Positions 25,201 through 40,200 of a DNA stretch of 64,000 nucleotides are shown one piece after another (within the stretch, counting starts at the first letter, position 1; each line of letters starts with the position of its first letter). This DNA is from Gordionus sp. m RMFG-2023. Lineage: Eukaryota > Nematomorpha > Gordioida > Chordodea > Parachordodidae. The position numbers and the translations under genes are program-made. Under the pieces are notes generated by a model that was given only the letters and a program-made list of their open reading frames with translations, searched no databases and was not told the origin of the DNA. The stretch is from positions 62,535,561 to 62,599,560 of the forward strand of contig NC_088775.1 in the NCBI RefSeq assembly GCF_954871325.1, in the 5' to 3' direction.

Positions 25201-28200
25201 TATTTTTTATTATTTGATAGGTATATTATATTTAATAAAGTATTTTTAAATGTAGAGTTGACATAAAGTTTAATGTCAACTTTTTTATAAAATTTGCTTT
25301 AAAAACTAGCCTTAGCTTAAATTCTCATACAATATATGTAGAATATAATTTTTTTTATTGAAAATACTAATAGTAGTGTGTATAAAATATTGACTAAAAA
25401 ATAATTAAAAAAACAAGTTTTTTTTAACTTCTTATCAAATACAATAATATACAAAAATTTTTATTAAATACTATAATTATAATGAGATTTTTAATTTTCG
25501 TGGGAATGTTGCCAATTCATCAAGAATTTCGTTTGTCGGAACCAAATATCTGTGGATATTTAACAGAGCTAACCCATTTAGCCGAGATTCGGAAGTAGTA
25601 CTTCGTAGATATGTTTTCAACCTTCTCAAGTTGGAAAGAGTCTTTTCATTCGTACATGTTGTAATAGGAAAACATGCAAGAATATAAAACAACTTCAAAA
25701 TATTAGGAAATTGAGCCAAAGTTTCTTTACACCGATTGAGCACATCAATAGCATGCTCAGGTAAAATAGCTAAACGTAGTAAATATTTATACCACAATTC
25801 GAATTCACTGATTAAATTTATTTCAGTATCTATATCATAGGAATAAAATTTTGCTAAATATTTAATTTTATTAATAGTGACATTAGAAAACGAAGAAGGA
25901 TCTTTGGGTAATAAAACTTGAAGATTGCTAAAGACTTGTTTTTTATCTAAAAACCGTACTTTTATTTGCCATAAAAAAGTATCTAAGAATGGGATAAAAA
26001 TGGATATTTTATAATATTCTTCAGTTGAGCCAATATTTATTTTACATCTCAATAATGACCTTGATGCTAGACGAGGTTTAATTAGTGTTATATCATAAAA
26101 TTTAGCCTTCGATTTAACGTCTAGATAAATATTATGAAAATAATTATCTACATTCATTCTTATTGTATCTACCTTTTCATATATATTTTCCGCCAAATCA
26201 ATAACCTGAACCAAATCTAAATTTGGTTTTTGTAAATTTCTACAAAGTAGTGAGCTAAAAATAATTTATTGATGCAACTAGCAGCAATGATAAACTCTGA
26301 TTGATCAATTGAATTCAATAATGATATCGCTTCTGACGACACATTACTTTTTTTCATGCTCAGCCTTATTTAACTTGTATTTCTATTTCTTCTGTTCTAC
26401 AAAATGGAAGTAAAAATGAAAAATATTTAAATATAGATATTTATAAAATACTTATTAATTCTAACTCACTAATAATTTTGAATTTAATAAAATAAATATA
26501 TATAATAAAATAAATTATCGTTTCAACTCTTTGACTAAATATATTTCCAATTTATTAATATTTTTGAATAATATGTTGGAAAATTGATATTCAAATATTG
26601 GTAAAATTTTGATTGGGGGGGGGGGGGTAAAATTTTTATTAGCTTATAATGATATTTATGAAAACAGTCAAATTTGCAATGGGGGGGGGTTTCTCCCTTC
26701 CCCCCCCCTTTTAAAAACATTCTTGACATTTTAATTATAAAAATACTTTCAAAAATATGTAAATACAACAAATATCGTTTCCTTAGCAAAATCTTTTTTA
26801 TTGATTTATTATAACATCCAGATGAAACATGATAATTATAAAGATTTTAATCTGAAAAATTAGCAGAAACAATATCACCTACACGAATAGCCATTCAAAA
26901 TGGTTAATTTCTTTTGTTTGTTTCTGATTTTTAAATATAAATTAAAATTTTTATTTGCTTTAATAAATGATAAAGAAGAATAAGAATCATTTCTTAATTT
27001 TGAAAGAGAAATGATAAGAGATTCAACAACAGCCAAAGCTATTGATATGCCTGAATCTAATTTTTGCAAAATATTAGAAATATTTGAACACATTGAGAAT
27101 AATTTTTGAAATAAAAATAATTGTATCAAATTGTAAAATAATTTGTAAAATCCCATTTTCTTTCTCCACATCTCCGGGGTCCTTAAGATACGAATGGTTG
27201 CTGAGAAGGTTCTTTTACCACCTCTTTCGTTTTAACCCATTAATGGTCAAGATTTTTCTAGTGGATAAAAATGCTCAATTTTTCCAAATTATATTGATTA
27301 ATGCTCAAATATGATATTCTAAAAAAATCAGCCAAAAAAAATAATCCTAAATAGAAAATCTAGCCTGGTGCATATATGCACCGTTAACCATTAAGAGGTT
27401 AAAAAAGATAAAAATTATATAAAATACTATAAGATCAAAAAAACAACAAATATCTTTATTCTTTTTTTGTAATTTATAATAAAAACGAGAAAATGTTTAT
27501 ATATTATGAAAATCCTTGAAACATTTAATATGGAGTGCGATTTGACATGTTTGGCACATATATCTTGAGTGCGTATGGCAATATCTGCATCTTCGTCTTT
27601 TTCCATCTATAATTTTGGATAAATAATGTCCAGATGAATCAATAGGGTTTTCACACTGTAATGCAAACTGGCTGGCGTGACCTGTACTTGAATTTTTTTC
27701 AATTTTTACTGGCGTTCGAAGGAGGTAGTTAGTAACTTTTAGTCTAAATGCAAGCAAACTCTTCTTGTCATCTCGATTCACGAATTTCCAGATTTTCCAT
27801 GAATTTACCAAAGCTACATCAATAAAATTGGTGAATATTGGCCACCACCATTTTTTTCCTCTTATTTTTATTTTATATGTAGATATTAGATTATCACATA
27901 GATCAACTCCACCCATGTGTTTGTTATAAGCAGTTACCATATTTGGCTGAGGAATTTTTATTTTAGAAGATATTTTCTTAGAATACCTTGAAACATTAGA
28001 AAGCAAAGAGATAGTGTGGCATGTCGATGCAACGGTCACCACCGAATTATCATTCCGAACTACAAATATTTCGTTTAATTTTTCAAACCTATAATCATAA
28101 TATCCTCTTTCTTTTTTTGCTACAACCTTTATAGATTCAACTGGGCAATGCTCTATTCTATTGTCCCTCACAGTTCCAGTTGCAAAATATCCCATTTGTT

Positions 28201-31200
28201 TTAAGTATGACAAGAGTTTAAATGATGTAAAGAAATTATCAAAATATATTTTATGATAATTTGGTTTTTGCAATGCCTTTAATAATTTTATGATTACATT
28301 TCCACCTAATCCATATTCATATTTATTTTCGCTTTTTCCTTGATATATATCAAATGAGAATACGTAACCGTCGGAAGAGGCCAATATCCAAGACTTGTAT
28401 CCGAATCTAATTGGTTTTCCTTTTATGAACATTTTGCAAGAATGTCTTCCTCGATATGGTATCATCTGTTCATCTATTGATAAATGATGTTTAAAAATTC
28501 CGAATTGCTGAAATTTATTATTCAATATATTAATGTAAGGCCTAACTTTATAAAATCTATCATGGATATCTATTTTAGTATTGTCTGCCAAATGGATATT
28601 ATATTTGAAATTTCGAAATTGTAATTGGGTCATTGTATCCCGGATTATTGGAATAGAAATATCGCTGTCATTAGACCAGTACATTCTTTCTTGTGGGAGA
28701 GAATGATATCCAGTAAATAATAGAATTCCAATAAATCTCTGAATATCTTGGATGGTTATGCATATGTTAGGTCTATTCATTTGTTTAGCATAAATATTAC
28801 TTTGTTCTACAATTAGGGAATATAAGTCTTCGTCGAAAATTAAACAAAATATATCTGATGGACTTTTACCATGTAAATCATTTTCAAGTTTTATTACATC
28901 TTCCTTTTCTCCATTGAAAGGGCTTGAAGAATATATTGCATCCGTTTTTCTCCATTTTAAATTGTGAGAAATTCGAGAATAGCTTCTTGTAGAATATGGT
29001 TCTGGAAGGTCGTCATCAACTGAATTATGAATCTCCAATTCTCCAGCTGTATCTGAAGGCAAAACTCCGACATTTGTTAAGTCATTTTCATCGAAATCTT
29101 CTTCATCACTAACTGCAGAGGGGTTTGGCGGAATTATAACCATATCTCTTTCTTCAATTGGTTCCTCTTCAAAAAGTTGAGCAAGCGCTTGTTCAATTGT
29201 TAGAAAACGTTTCATTAAAAAAATTTATTAAAAATTAAATATCTAGACAAATTATTTTCGTAGAATCTTGATTTTTTTATTAGTCATCTATTATTTTGAT
29301 AATTTTGATTGAATTGACAAAACAGGTGCATAATATTTTATATAAATAAAATAAAATCTTCAGAAAGGAAGAGGCTAAAAATAATTTTAAACTTTTGAAT
29401 ATTTATGAACCTAATAATTTCATAAAATTTGATCGGGATAAAAAATTATAATAGGAACAATATATTATTCGATTTAATCTCAGGGGAAAAAAATTTTTTT
29501 AAATTATTTTCAAAAGGTCTTTTTTGGGTATAAAATTTTTTTTAAAAATTCTTAAGGGGCTCGAGCCACCCACCCCTCCCCTTCCCACCCTTAGTGACGG
29601 TAGTGGTTTTAAGTATAATATAAAAAATTATAATTCATTATGTTAAATTTCATTTGTTTGAATTTTTTTAAATAATATATACTGCTAGATGGTTAACGGT
29701 GCATATATGCACCAGTCAACTTTATGTGGTTACCTACTAAAATATTAATTATTTAAAAATTCAAAAATGATTGATAAATATTGATATATCTATAAAGAAT
29801 ATATACACACTAGTTTTCATCGAAATAATTTTATAATATGCTCGTGAGATCACTTAGAAAATTTTGCATTTTAGACCTCATAAATTCGCAAAGTTTGAGG
29901 GTTTCTTAGGGGCATAAAAAAATATTTTTTTCATATTTTTCTTTTCCAGTTTTGAAGTACAATGTCTGAACTATATAAAAATCTTTTTTATTAATTTTAA
30001 AAAAAAAACTACTATGTTAAAATAAGGTATATAGGAGGTGGTGCATATATGCACCGTTAACCAGTAACGGGTTAATATGGCATCCCCAGTGTGTGGAACT
30101 AAATGTAATTGCAAATCAATAAATTTGTTATGATGGATAATAGGACTTGAAAAGAAAGTATGGAGGCACGAAGCTAGCGTCGGTGGGGGTTGAGAAATCC
30201 CTCCTCCTCCCCATAGCAATTTATTTTGAAAAAATATTAAAGGACTCAGGCATATATCCAACGGGGTGGGGGTAGGAGAGGGGAATAAATCTCATACCCC
30301 ATAGAAAGAATTTTTGAAAATATATAAAAGGGTTTCATGAATTGTGAATTGCAAAGGATTCTATTTCAATTAGGTTATATTCTATTCTAGATATTGAATT
30401 AAAATTAATTTAAATATTTATTTCTTGGTATATTAATATTTCATCTCACGAAAGTTTAAAATTGATTATTTCTTAAATCTTAAACACTGATATATATAAG
30501 AAATTTTACCATCCAAAAAAAATTATTTTTAATTTATATCTACTAATAACTATAATTAGAAAATTTCTAGAGTGTATGAAATGTTCAGATATCCAAATAG
30601 ACAGAATTTGCTGAATATAATTATTTCTAAGACTTCTTATGCTATAGGAAAAAAGAAGCTGCAAAAACCTGCACGACAAGATGTAGCTTTCGACATCAAG
30701 CTGTTACAACATTTTGGATCTAGAAGGGCCCATTTGGTATGCTCTTAGAGAAACATCAGAATCACCTGAAAATATTTCATCAGCTGATACATTATTAGAT
30801 TTAATATGACTGCTGATTTTTTCCTTTAATGTATTAATAAATTATTTATTACACAACAATTTTATGCAATATTTTTTAAAAAAATGGATTTGGCAGAAGT
30901 TATGAAAATCGCGAATATTATTATATTATAACTCCAAGAGATAATATTGACCAGGAATTTCTAGAGATTTATATGATTGTTGAGATGAAAGCGAAATTAT
31001 AAGATTTTGATATTAACAAGCCTCGACTTTACCGACAAACAAATCGTTCCAATATTAACGTGGAATCAATTGATAATAAATTTTTATTCCACTTTTGAAT
31101 ATTTTGACTCAAATCAATGAACTATTTGTGATTTATCAAATGACTATCCAATTTACATACCATATCTCATAACTCCCTCTGATGAGGATATATCAAATCT

Positions 31201-34200
31201 TGATATTGAATTAAATATTTAGCTAAATTTTATTCAGAGGATATATTTATATCTGAGGGCCAATTAATTTCAGAATTTAAATGGTATGGCAGATTCATTT
31301 TTGTAGATAATCCACCAAGAAATACAGTGGAAGTATTGTTTGACAATTATATCAGTTAGTAAATTAGTACACAAATGAGAGGACCTTTTCTTCATTACAG
31401 AGAATAAAAACCTATATCAAAAGTACGACATCTTAAAATTGATTGAGACTAGCTTTACTCATCGAGATCTAATCCCTAACACAGAACAAATATTAAAAAA
31501 ATTGGCGCAATCGCAAAGAAGATTAAATTTTTATTTATGTAGGATATTTTTATCAACTTTTTAATATCTATTATAAAACGTTTAATTTTTTATTTATTGT
31601 GATATACATACCGGTTTATATGGCTATAATAATTTTTAACCGTATTATATTCGCTCTTAATATTTTATATTTTCCAATATTTGTTCAAAATTTCATATAA
31701 TCAAATATGATTGGTTCTAATAAATCTTATATGATGATTAACTCAATATATTTATATTTTATATGATAATTAATTCTAATAAATTTTTAATGTTCCAAAA
31801 AAAAATTGTGTGTCAATTATTTGTGATGCTAAGTAAAAGATTTTTGTTTAGGTGAGCAATAATATGTATTTTCTATTTGACAATAAAATAACCTGTCAAT
31901 TATTTGTGATGCTAACTAATTTAAGATTGTTTTTGCTGCTTAGAGTATTTGGTTTTTTTAATTTAAGTGGGAACTAATGTGCATATACTATTGCTTTATT
32001 CAAATCCCTCACATTCTCAATGTCAGATTTTACTTCTCTTTTTTTATTAACTAATTTAAATAAATATAATTTAAAATTTATAAAACTTACTATATTTAAA
32101 ATGACATTGTTGGTCAGCATTTTAGGTTTATTATTATTAAGCGGTTGAAATAAAGATTTTCGGATGTCTCTGAATTTCATATTAGAAGAGTAATATTCAA
32201 TTTAGTGGTAAATTTGTTATGTAATACTTAATACTACGCTCACACAGCAAAATATTAAATTTTATTTTTAATTAATAAATAATTCTATTTATTTTTATTT
32301 AATTAGGATTGTTATATAAAATTTCGAAAGAAATATTAAATCAAAATAATTTCTAAAAAAAAATCAATCGATAAAAAATGTACACTCTGGCTTGCCCGGA
32401 TAGCATATCCCTTATTCCTTGCACGAATGGTCTCCCACTGACCTGGGACTACACTTGCATTGATTTTGCTGAAATCTAATCTCATTTTCTGCCATCAAAA
32501 AGGCGGAAGTTGTTTAAAAAAAATATGCTGACTTCACGAACACAGTTTTTAACAATAGTCACTTACACAATAGGATGTTGGGAAAGGAGGCTCTCAATTT
32601 TATCAAAGCTAAAAAAGGTGACTCATTACAGATGATCCCAACGAAGTAATCTATTTTCTCCAGCATATTTCTCTCGAAATCTGCTGGAAATATGCCAATT
32701 CAATTTCTTGAGCATTCACTACTTTCTAGGATGACACGTTTCTCTTTTAAGGTTTTTTAAAATATTTTTTATATAAAATTTTATATATATTTTTTTTATA
32801 TAATTTTTAATATATTTTTTTTTAAATTATGCGATTATTAAAAATTGAAAATAAAATAGATATTACCAATAAAAAATAAAATTTCGTTCAAGGAGCTGTT
32901 TATATTTCTCAGGGGGTTTGAGCCCCTGTGCGCCCTTTCCTAATGACCTTTCTGGTATTTACACTTATTATTGCAGTTACATGAATGAATTATCAGTCTA
33001 AGTTAATAATAAATATTATCATTGAATTATATTTAATTCTTAAAAGATTTTAAGGCATTTAATTTTTTAAGGATATTTTTTGACATTTTAAAAATTATTA
33101 TTAATTATTCTTGTCATTCCTTCTTTTCGGTCTTTCTTGAAAGACAGGGCAGGACTCTTCCAAGTCCTGTCCAAGATTCACGAATTATATATGGAAAATA
33201 ATTTTTTTTTTAAATTTCCAAAGAAAGATCCCTTTAGCAATGCTTATCGTCTACCACCTCAAGCTTCTGCCTTGTTATCCGCTGAAAACCTGCCTTTATT
33301 TTCGGAGTTTCTTCGCTTAGCCAAATTATACGATAAAAATATCATTTTTGATGCCAAATTTCCAGAAGAGTGCGTTGAGATGATCGAAATTATAGATTGG
33401 TCAAAATTGCATGCCAATTGTTGTAGCCAGAAAACCCTATTGCCATGGAGTCTTAATCCTAGATTCAAATATTTGATGGTGAGCTATAATTTGGTATGAA
33501 AGTATTATAATCGCAATTTTTTATGAATGGTATGAATATTGAACAGCAGAGACCTGCAGATGTGCTATTTGCACGACCAGGCCCGGATTTAAAAAAATTA
33601 TTTCGGCCATGGTCTATAAATTTTTTTTACGGCCTTGGTTTTAAAAAAATACTTTTTGGCATTTTACGGATCGTTTTTAAGCGAATATGAAATCCATATA
33701 TAATAACTGCAAATTATTTTATCTCCCCATTTGTCGTAAAAGTCTATTCGACTAGTCGATTAATTCCCTTATTTGCTGTTCCTTATTTAATTTAATATAG
33801 TCATTTATATAAATATCAGTTTTGCGCTCCCTTTGGCAACATACGTGATTGTCTGAATTAAAGAGATAAAATGATTTTTATCTAAAATTAATTTTTCCCT
33901 TTAAAAGTATACTATAATATTGAGGGTGAGCCATTCCACCTCAAATCTATTACGATTCGGCCGACTCGTTTTAAAATTGTTAAAAATTTCTGGAAATATT
34001 TAGATAGGTAAAAAAAAATGAGGAAGCCGTTTATTTTAGCTAACTAGCACACCTGGTTCTCGAGATATATGGGCTCATAGGTACAAAAAAGAGCCACTTT
34101 GGAATCTGAAATTTTTTTTAAATGCTTATCTCAAAAACTATTTATAGTAAAAAAAAATAATATATCATATTGTAGGTAAAAAAATCTCTTAAGGGCTTAT

Positions 34201-37200
34201 CAAAAAACAATAAAAATTGGCGCTAATTTGAGTCTGTAACTTTCGGTTTACCTATATTGCTTTACCTGTATTTTTGAGCAAAAAGGGGAGCTTGTTTATT
34301 TTTTTTGCTTTTTATTTATACCCATTTATAAATATATATACGATGTCAAAATCTTGGCGACGCTATCGACTTCCGAAATATACATTTTTACCAAAAATTG
34401 GAAAAAAATATTATTCGAAAAATGAAAATATTGACACGTTTATAAGAAATGTGATAAAATTTTCCAGTTCTGCCCCCCCCCTCCCCCACCCATCATCCTT
34501 AAAAAGTTTTACATTTTTTAGATCTCTACTTTGCTACTATAGCGAATGACTAATCAGCTCGATAATGTATAACGCTGCAGTATAAAAAAAATTTTATTAG
34601 GCATATTATCGATTATATTTTACGAGCATATTATTTTACAAATAAACTGTTTAAAACGATCTCACATTCTGCATAATATTTTTAACTTGCCCGTTCAGAT
34701 TAATTTTAAATAGTTCAAACCGCCTGCAGCTTATTATATCATCTATCTACCAATAACATTCGGAATTTGAAGAGTGCAAAAACTTATATTCTAGGTGTAG
34801 ATCAATTAAAATTTTATTCTATTAAATAATTTAGGTAATGGGCTAAAAAGTTGTTTTCAAATGTAAAATATCAAAATGTTGCAACCCATTTAATCTACAG
34901 AGACATGCTTATCGCAAGAATCTAAGAACGATTCTACCCTGGATGACCCAAAAAATTTACCAATCAATTTAGATTGTTGTTATGCTCTTCATGCCGGCAA
35001 AAATTAGCAAACATTCCTTATACTTCAAATGACAATGTATATATTGATTCTTCCCCTCATATAATTAATCAAGAGGCTATTGATAACATTAATATATCTA
35101 CAATCAATAGGGGAATTTCCCATTAAAAGAAAATGCTTATGTGAAAAGAAATATACAAAGAAAAAAATATCTAGTGTAAAAAAAGTTTTAACGACTAAAA
35201 TTATACCATTATCTTCATCAAATGATGAAAAATTCTATGAAATTCTAGATATCTTAAAAATAAATTTCCCACAAATGTCGATTACAAATAAATATAGATT
35301 ATTAACATTATTACCATCAAATTAGACAGTAAGAACAATTGTAAAAGAATTTAATATTTCATGTCATATGGCGTTAAAATTAAAAGGTTTGATAAAAGAA
35401 AAAGTGTTTTTTTTCAACGCCGAATCCTAAACCCGGTAAGACAATAGATGCCGTCACCGTTGCTATTGTCAAAACTTTTTATAGCAATTATGAATATAGT
35501 AGATCGATGCCTGAGAAATGGGATTTTCCTTTTATAATAAAAAATAGCTAAAAGATTCAAGTCCAAAAAAAATTAATTTTAATTTAAGAGAATTAATCTT
35601 TAAGTTAAAGATATTCATTCAAATATCAAAATTGGATTCTCTAAATTTTGTGATCATCGTCCCAAGAATTATGTATTTATTGGCAGTAGTGGTACCCATT
35701 CAATATGTGTTTGCTCCATTCATCAAAACACAAAATTAATGCTGATGAGTTTGCCCAAAATTACCTTAAATGAAGATTTAATTAAAATTACATATAAGGA
35801 TATATTGCCAAAAATAATTTGTAACGCAGCATTATCAAAATGCTTTTTTGGTGATTATGCTCAATGCCCTGGATATTTTTATTTAAAGGCCATGATAAGT
35901 GAAATATTATATTCAAGTGATATCGAATATATTACTTACAAGCAATGGGTAACTACAGATCGTACAGATCTTTCAACTATCCTTCATCAGCCTCCAATTT
36001 TTTTAAAAACACTTTTCGAAAAGCTAAATATTTACTATTACACTCATTCATAACAAATCAGCAAACAATATTCATGAATTCTCTTAAAATTAATTTAAAT
36101 GAAGGAGAATATATCGTTCAGGCAAATTTTGCCGAAAATTATGCCAGTGGGGTTCAAGATGAAGTACAGGGGTTTCACTGGAATAAATTTCAAGTTACCA
36201 TTCATCCTTTTGTAATTTATTACAAGTCACTTAATAATTTAAACGATTTTAGTTTCGTAATAATATCTGAATCTCTCGTTTATAATACAATTGCCGTTCA
36301 TTTATTCCAAAAATATTTAGTTCACTACTTAACAGAAATTTCAATGCCGACCAAAATAATTTTTTATAACACAGGAATCTTTTTTGCTTTTAATTTGATT
36401 TAATATCACCTAAAATAATGATTAGTTGATTAATTAATTTGAAAAATATTAGAAACGTTTTCCTAATAATCGAAAAAATGGAATTAGGAAATTGATAAGT
36501 GAATTAATGTGACAATTTTTTAATTATTTTATATAATGATTGCGTTTAAAATGCTTTAAAATATTTGGCCCGGCCTGGGTATTTTTAAAGGCCCGGCGCG
36601 GGTATATTTAAAAAATATACGGCCTGGCCCTTGTACCCGGGCCGAGCCTGCAGATCTCTAATATATCTTTTCCTCAACCGTGGGGACGCAATCGGATAGT
36701 ATTATTTTAGAATTGCGAGATATTATATTTAAAACTTCGTTTAATTTGGCATCTAATGTGTCCTGCAATTCACATTGTCATACAAAAAATAATTTATGTC
36801 AAAATAAATGATTCATTTATATTTATATAGAATTATATAGTAATAAAAAATGTGTATTGTAAATATTGTTTTTTCTATTATGAAGATATAGTCTTATAGG
36901 GAAGGCTTGCTACCAGATATCCATTAATAATATGGCGTAAAAATGTATTTTAACATAATATTAAGTTGCGTATAAAGTTGGGGGGAGGGGGGGAAGTAAA
37001 AAATTCCCACCCATTTTACCAAATATGTCTGATTTGGTAAATATTATTTAAAAATAATTAAGAATATACCACTATGTCACAAAAATATTAAAAATAACGA
37101 CCTTATAAAATTTGTGAGAAATTTTTTTTATTTCGTTTATAAATATATTCATGAAAATGTATTTAGTGATAGATATACATCTCAATAGCTCTAACTTGTA

Positions 37201-40200
37201 ATTTTAGATAGTTCACTAAAGTGAATAAATATTTAAAATATATTTACTCACAGAATTGAAATAAATAAGTCAAAGATATTATAGTTAGTTGATATACAAA
37301 TAACCGATGCAGGATTTTATATTTAAATATTTCGCAGTTAATATTTTAGAAAAAAATAGATTAATCCTAAAAATATTTTATTTATACATCGGTCTACTAT
37401 TATAAATTATGTTAAAAAACATTTCCGGCTGCTATGAGGATTAAGGTGTAATCGTAATAGTAAAATTTTTTATCATTTGAGGACATTAATGTATTCATGC
37501 TGAAATCTCGAGATTAATCAAATCAAGGCATTGACCATTTACAGGAAAATAATTCATCTTTAATTTTCAATATATAAATAATAGCGAATTTAGGAATTTT
37601 AATGTTAATATTCCTGTTAGTGTCTATATAATATAAAACATATCTAAACTGAAATTTTAATTTAACACGTTTACTAAACATATTTTTACCTATTTACTTT
37701 AAAAAAACTAAAAAATGTTCAAAAATAACGATTATGACAATTGTCACTTTTCCATAGTACATCTACACTGAAATATTAATTTAACACGTTTACTAAACAT
37801 ATTTTTACCTATTTACTTTAAAAAAATTAAAAAATGTTCAAAAATAACGATTATGACTATTGTCACTTTTCCATAGTACATCTTCACTGAAATATTAATT
37901 TAACATTTTTACAAAACATAATTTTAACTATTTACTTTAAAAAAAATCAAAAAAGTTCAAAAATAACGATTATGACAATTGTCACTTTTCCATAGTACAT
38001 CTTCACTGAAATATTAATTTAACATGTTTACAAAACATATTTTTACCTATTTACTTTAAAAAAACTAAAAAATGTTCAAAAATAACGATTATGACAATTG
38101 TCACTTTTCCATAGTACATCTTCACTGAAATATTAATTTAACATTTTTACAAAACATAATTTTAACTATTTACTTTAAAAAAAATCAAAAAAGTTCAAAA
38201 ATAACGATTATGACAATTGTCACTTTTCCATAGTACATCTTCACTGAAATATTAATTTAACATGTTTACAAAACATATTTTTACCTATTTACTTTAAAAA
38301 AACTAAAAAATGTTCAAAAATAACGATTATGACAATTGTCACTTTTCCATAGTACATCTTCACTGAAATATTAATTTAACATTTTTACTAAACATAATTT
38401 TAACTATTTACTTTAAAAAAAATCAAAAAAGTTCAAAAATAACGATTATGACAATTGACACTTTTCCATAGTACATCTTCACTGAAATATTAATTTAACC
38501 CGTTTACAAAACATATTTTTACCTGTTTACTTTAAAAAAATTAAAAAATGTTCAAAAATAACGATTATGACAATTGACACTTTTCCATAGTACATCTTCA
38601 CTGAAATATTAATTTTCACGTTTACTAAACATATTTTTACCTATTTACTTAAAAAAAACTAAAAAATGTTCAAAAATAACGATTTGACATTTTTCCATAG
38701 TACATCTTCACTGAAATATTAATTTAACACGTTTACTAAACATATTTTTACCTATTTACCTAAAAAACTAAAAAATGTTCAAAAATAACGATTATGACAA
38801 TTAACACTTTTCCATAGTACATCTTCACTGAAATATTAATTTAACACGTATACTAAACATATTTTTACCTATTTACTTAAAAAAAACTAAAAAATGTTCA
38901 AAAATAACGATTATGACAATTGTCACTTTTCCATAGTACATCTTCACTGAAATATTAATTTAACACGTTTACTAAACATATTTTTACCTATTTACTTTAA
39001 AAAAATTAAAAAATGTTCAAAAATAACGATTATGACTATTGTCACTTTTCCATAGTACATCTTCACTGAAATATTAATTTAACATTTTTACAAAACATAA
39101 TTTTAACTATTTACTTTAAAAAAAATCAAAAAAGTTCAAAAATAACGATTATGACAATTGTCACTTTTCCATAGTACATCTTCACTGAAATATTAATTTA
39201 ACATGTTTACAAAACATATTTTTACCTATTTACTTAAAAAAAACTAAAAAATGTTCAAAAATAACGATTATGACAATTGACACTTTTCCATAGTACATCT
39301 TCACTGAAATATTAATTTAACACGTTTACTAATATTTTTACCTATTTACTTAAAAAAAACTAAAAAATGTTCAAAAATAACGATTATGACAATTGACACT
39401 TTTCCATAGTACATCTTCACTGAAATATTAATTTAACACGTTTACTAAACATAATTTTACCTATTTACTTAAAAAAAACTAAAAAATGTTCAAAAATAAC
39501 GATTATGACAATTGTCACTTTTCCATAGTACATCTTCACTGAAATATTAATTTAACACGTTTACTAAACATATTTTTACCTATTTACTTAAAAAAAACTA
39601 AAAAAATTTTAAAAATAACGATCATGACAATTGCCACTTTTCCATAGTACATCTTCACTGAAATATTAATTTAACATTTTTACAAAACATAATATTACCT
39701 ATTTACTTTAAAAAAACTAAAAAATGTTCAAAAATAACGATTATGACAATTGTCACTTTTCTATAATACATCTTCAATGAAAATTGCTTTTAAAAATTTA
39801 AAAAAGTTCAAAAATTACGATTATACCTTTTGTCACTTTTACCTATAAAATTAGGAATCAAAAGATATAAAACAGAAAAAATTACGTTAAAAATAAATTA
39901 TATAAAAATCATTTAAAAAATATATCAATCAAAAAATATATTTAAAAAAATTATGACAAATTAAAATATCTTATCTCTAAAAAAAAATATCAATCAAAAA
40001 ATATATTTAAATAAATAATAATAACACAAATAAAAAAAAATTTAGCTATCAAAAAATATATCAAGAAAAAATTTACGTGAAAAAAAATACATAAAAAACC
40101 ATTATATTAAAAAATATCAATCAAAAAATATATAAAAAAATAATATAACAAATTAAAATATATTATCTAAAAATTATTTTAAAAAAAATATCAATCAAAA

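Larger units (their letters stand above)
33540..36660 (+). mobile_element. DDE-like element relic, copy 1
   Basis: CAGAGACCTGCAG at 33547 is mirrored by CTGCAGATCTCTA ending 36660, and GC-rich CCAGGCCCGG / CCCGGGCCGAG blocks lie just inside both, so these may be the ends of one 3.1 kb element. No matching target duplication was seen. Between them lie the repeat at 33925-34300 and a decayed transposase-like gene (34840-36405). Confidence 0.4.

Noticed and set aside
32385-32520. GC-richer segment considered as a tRNA or SINE head.
   Set aside because: No convincing A and B boxes or cloverleaf could be drawn.
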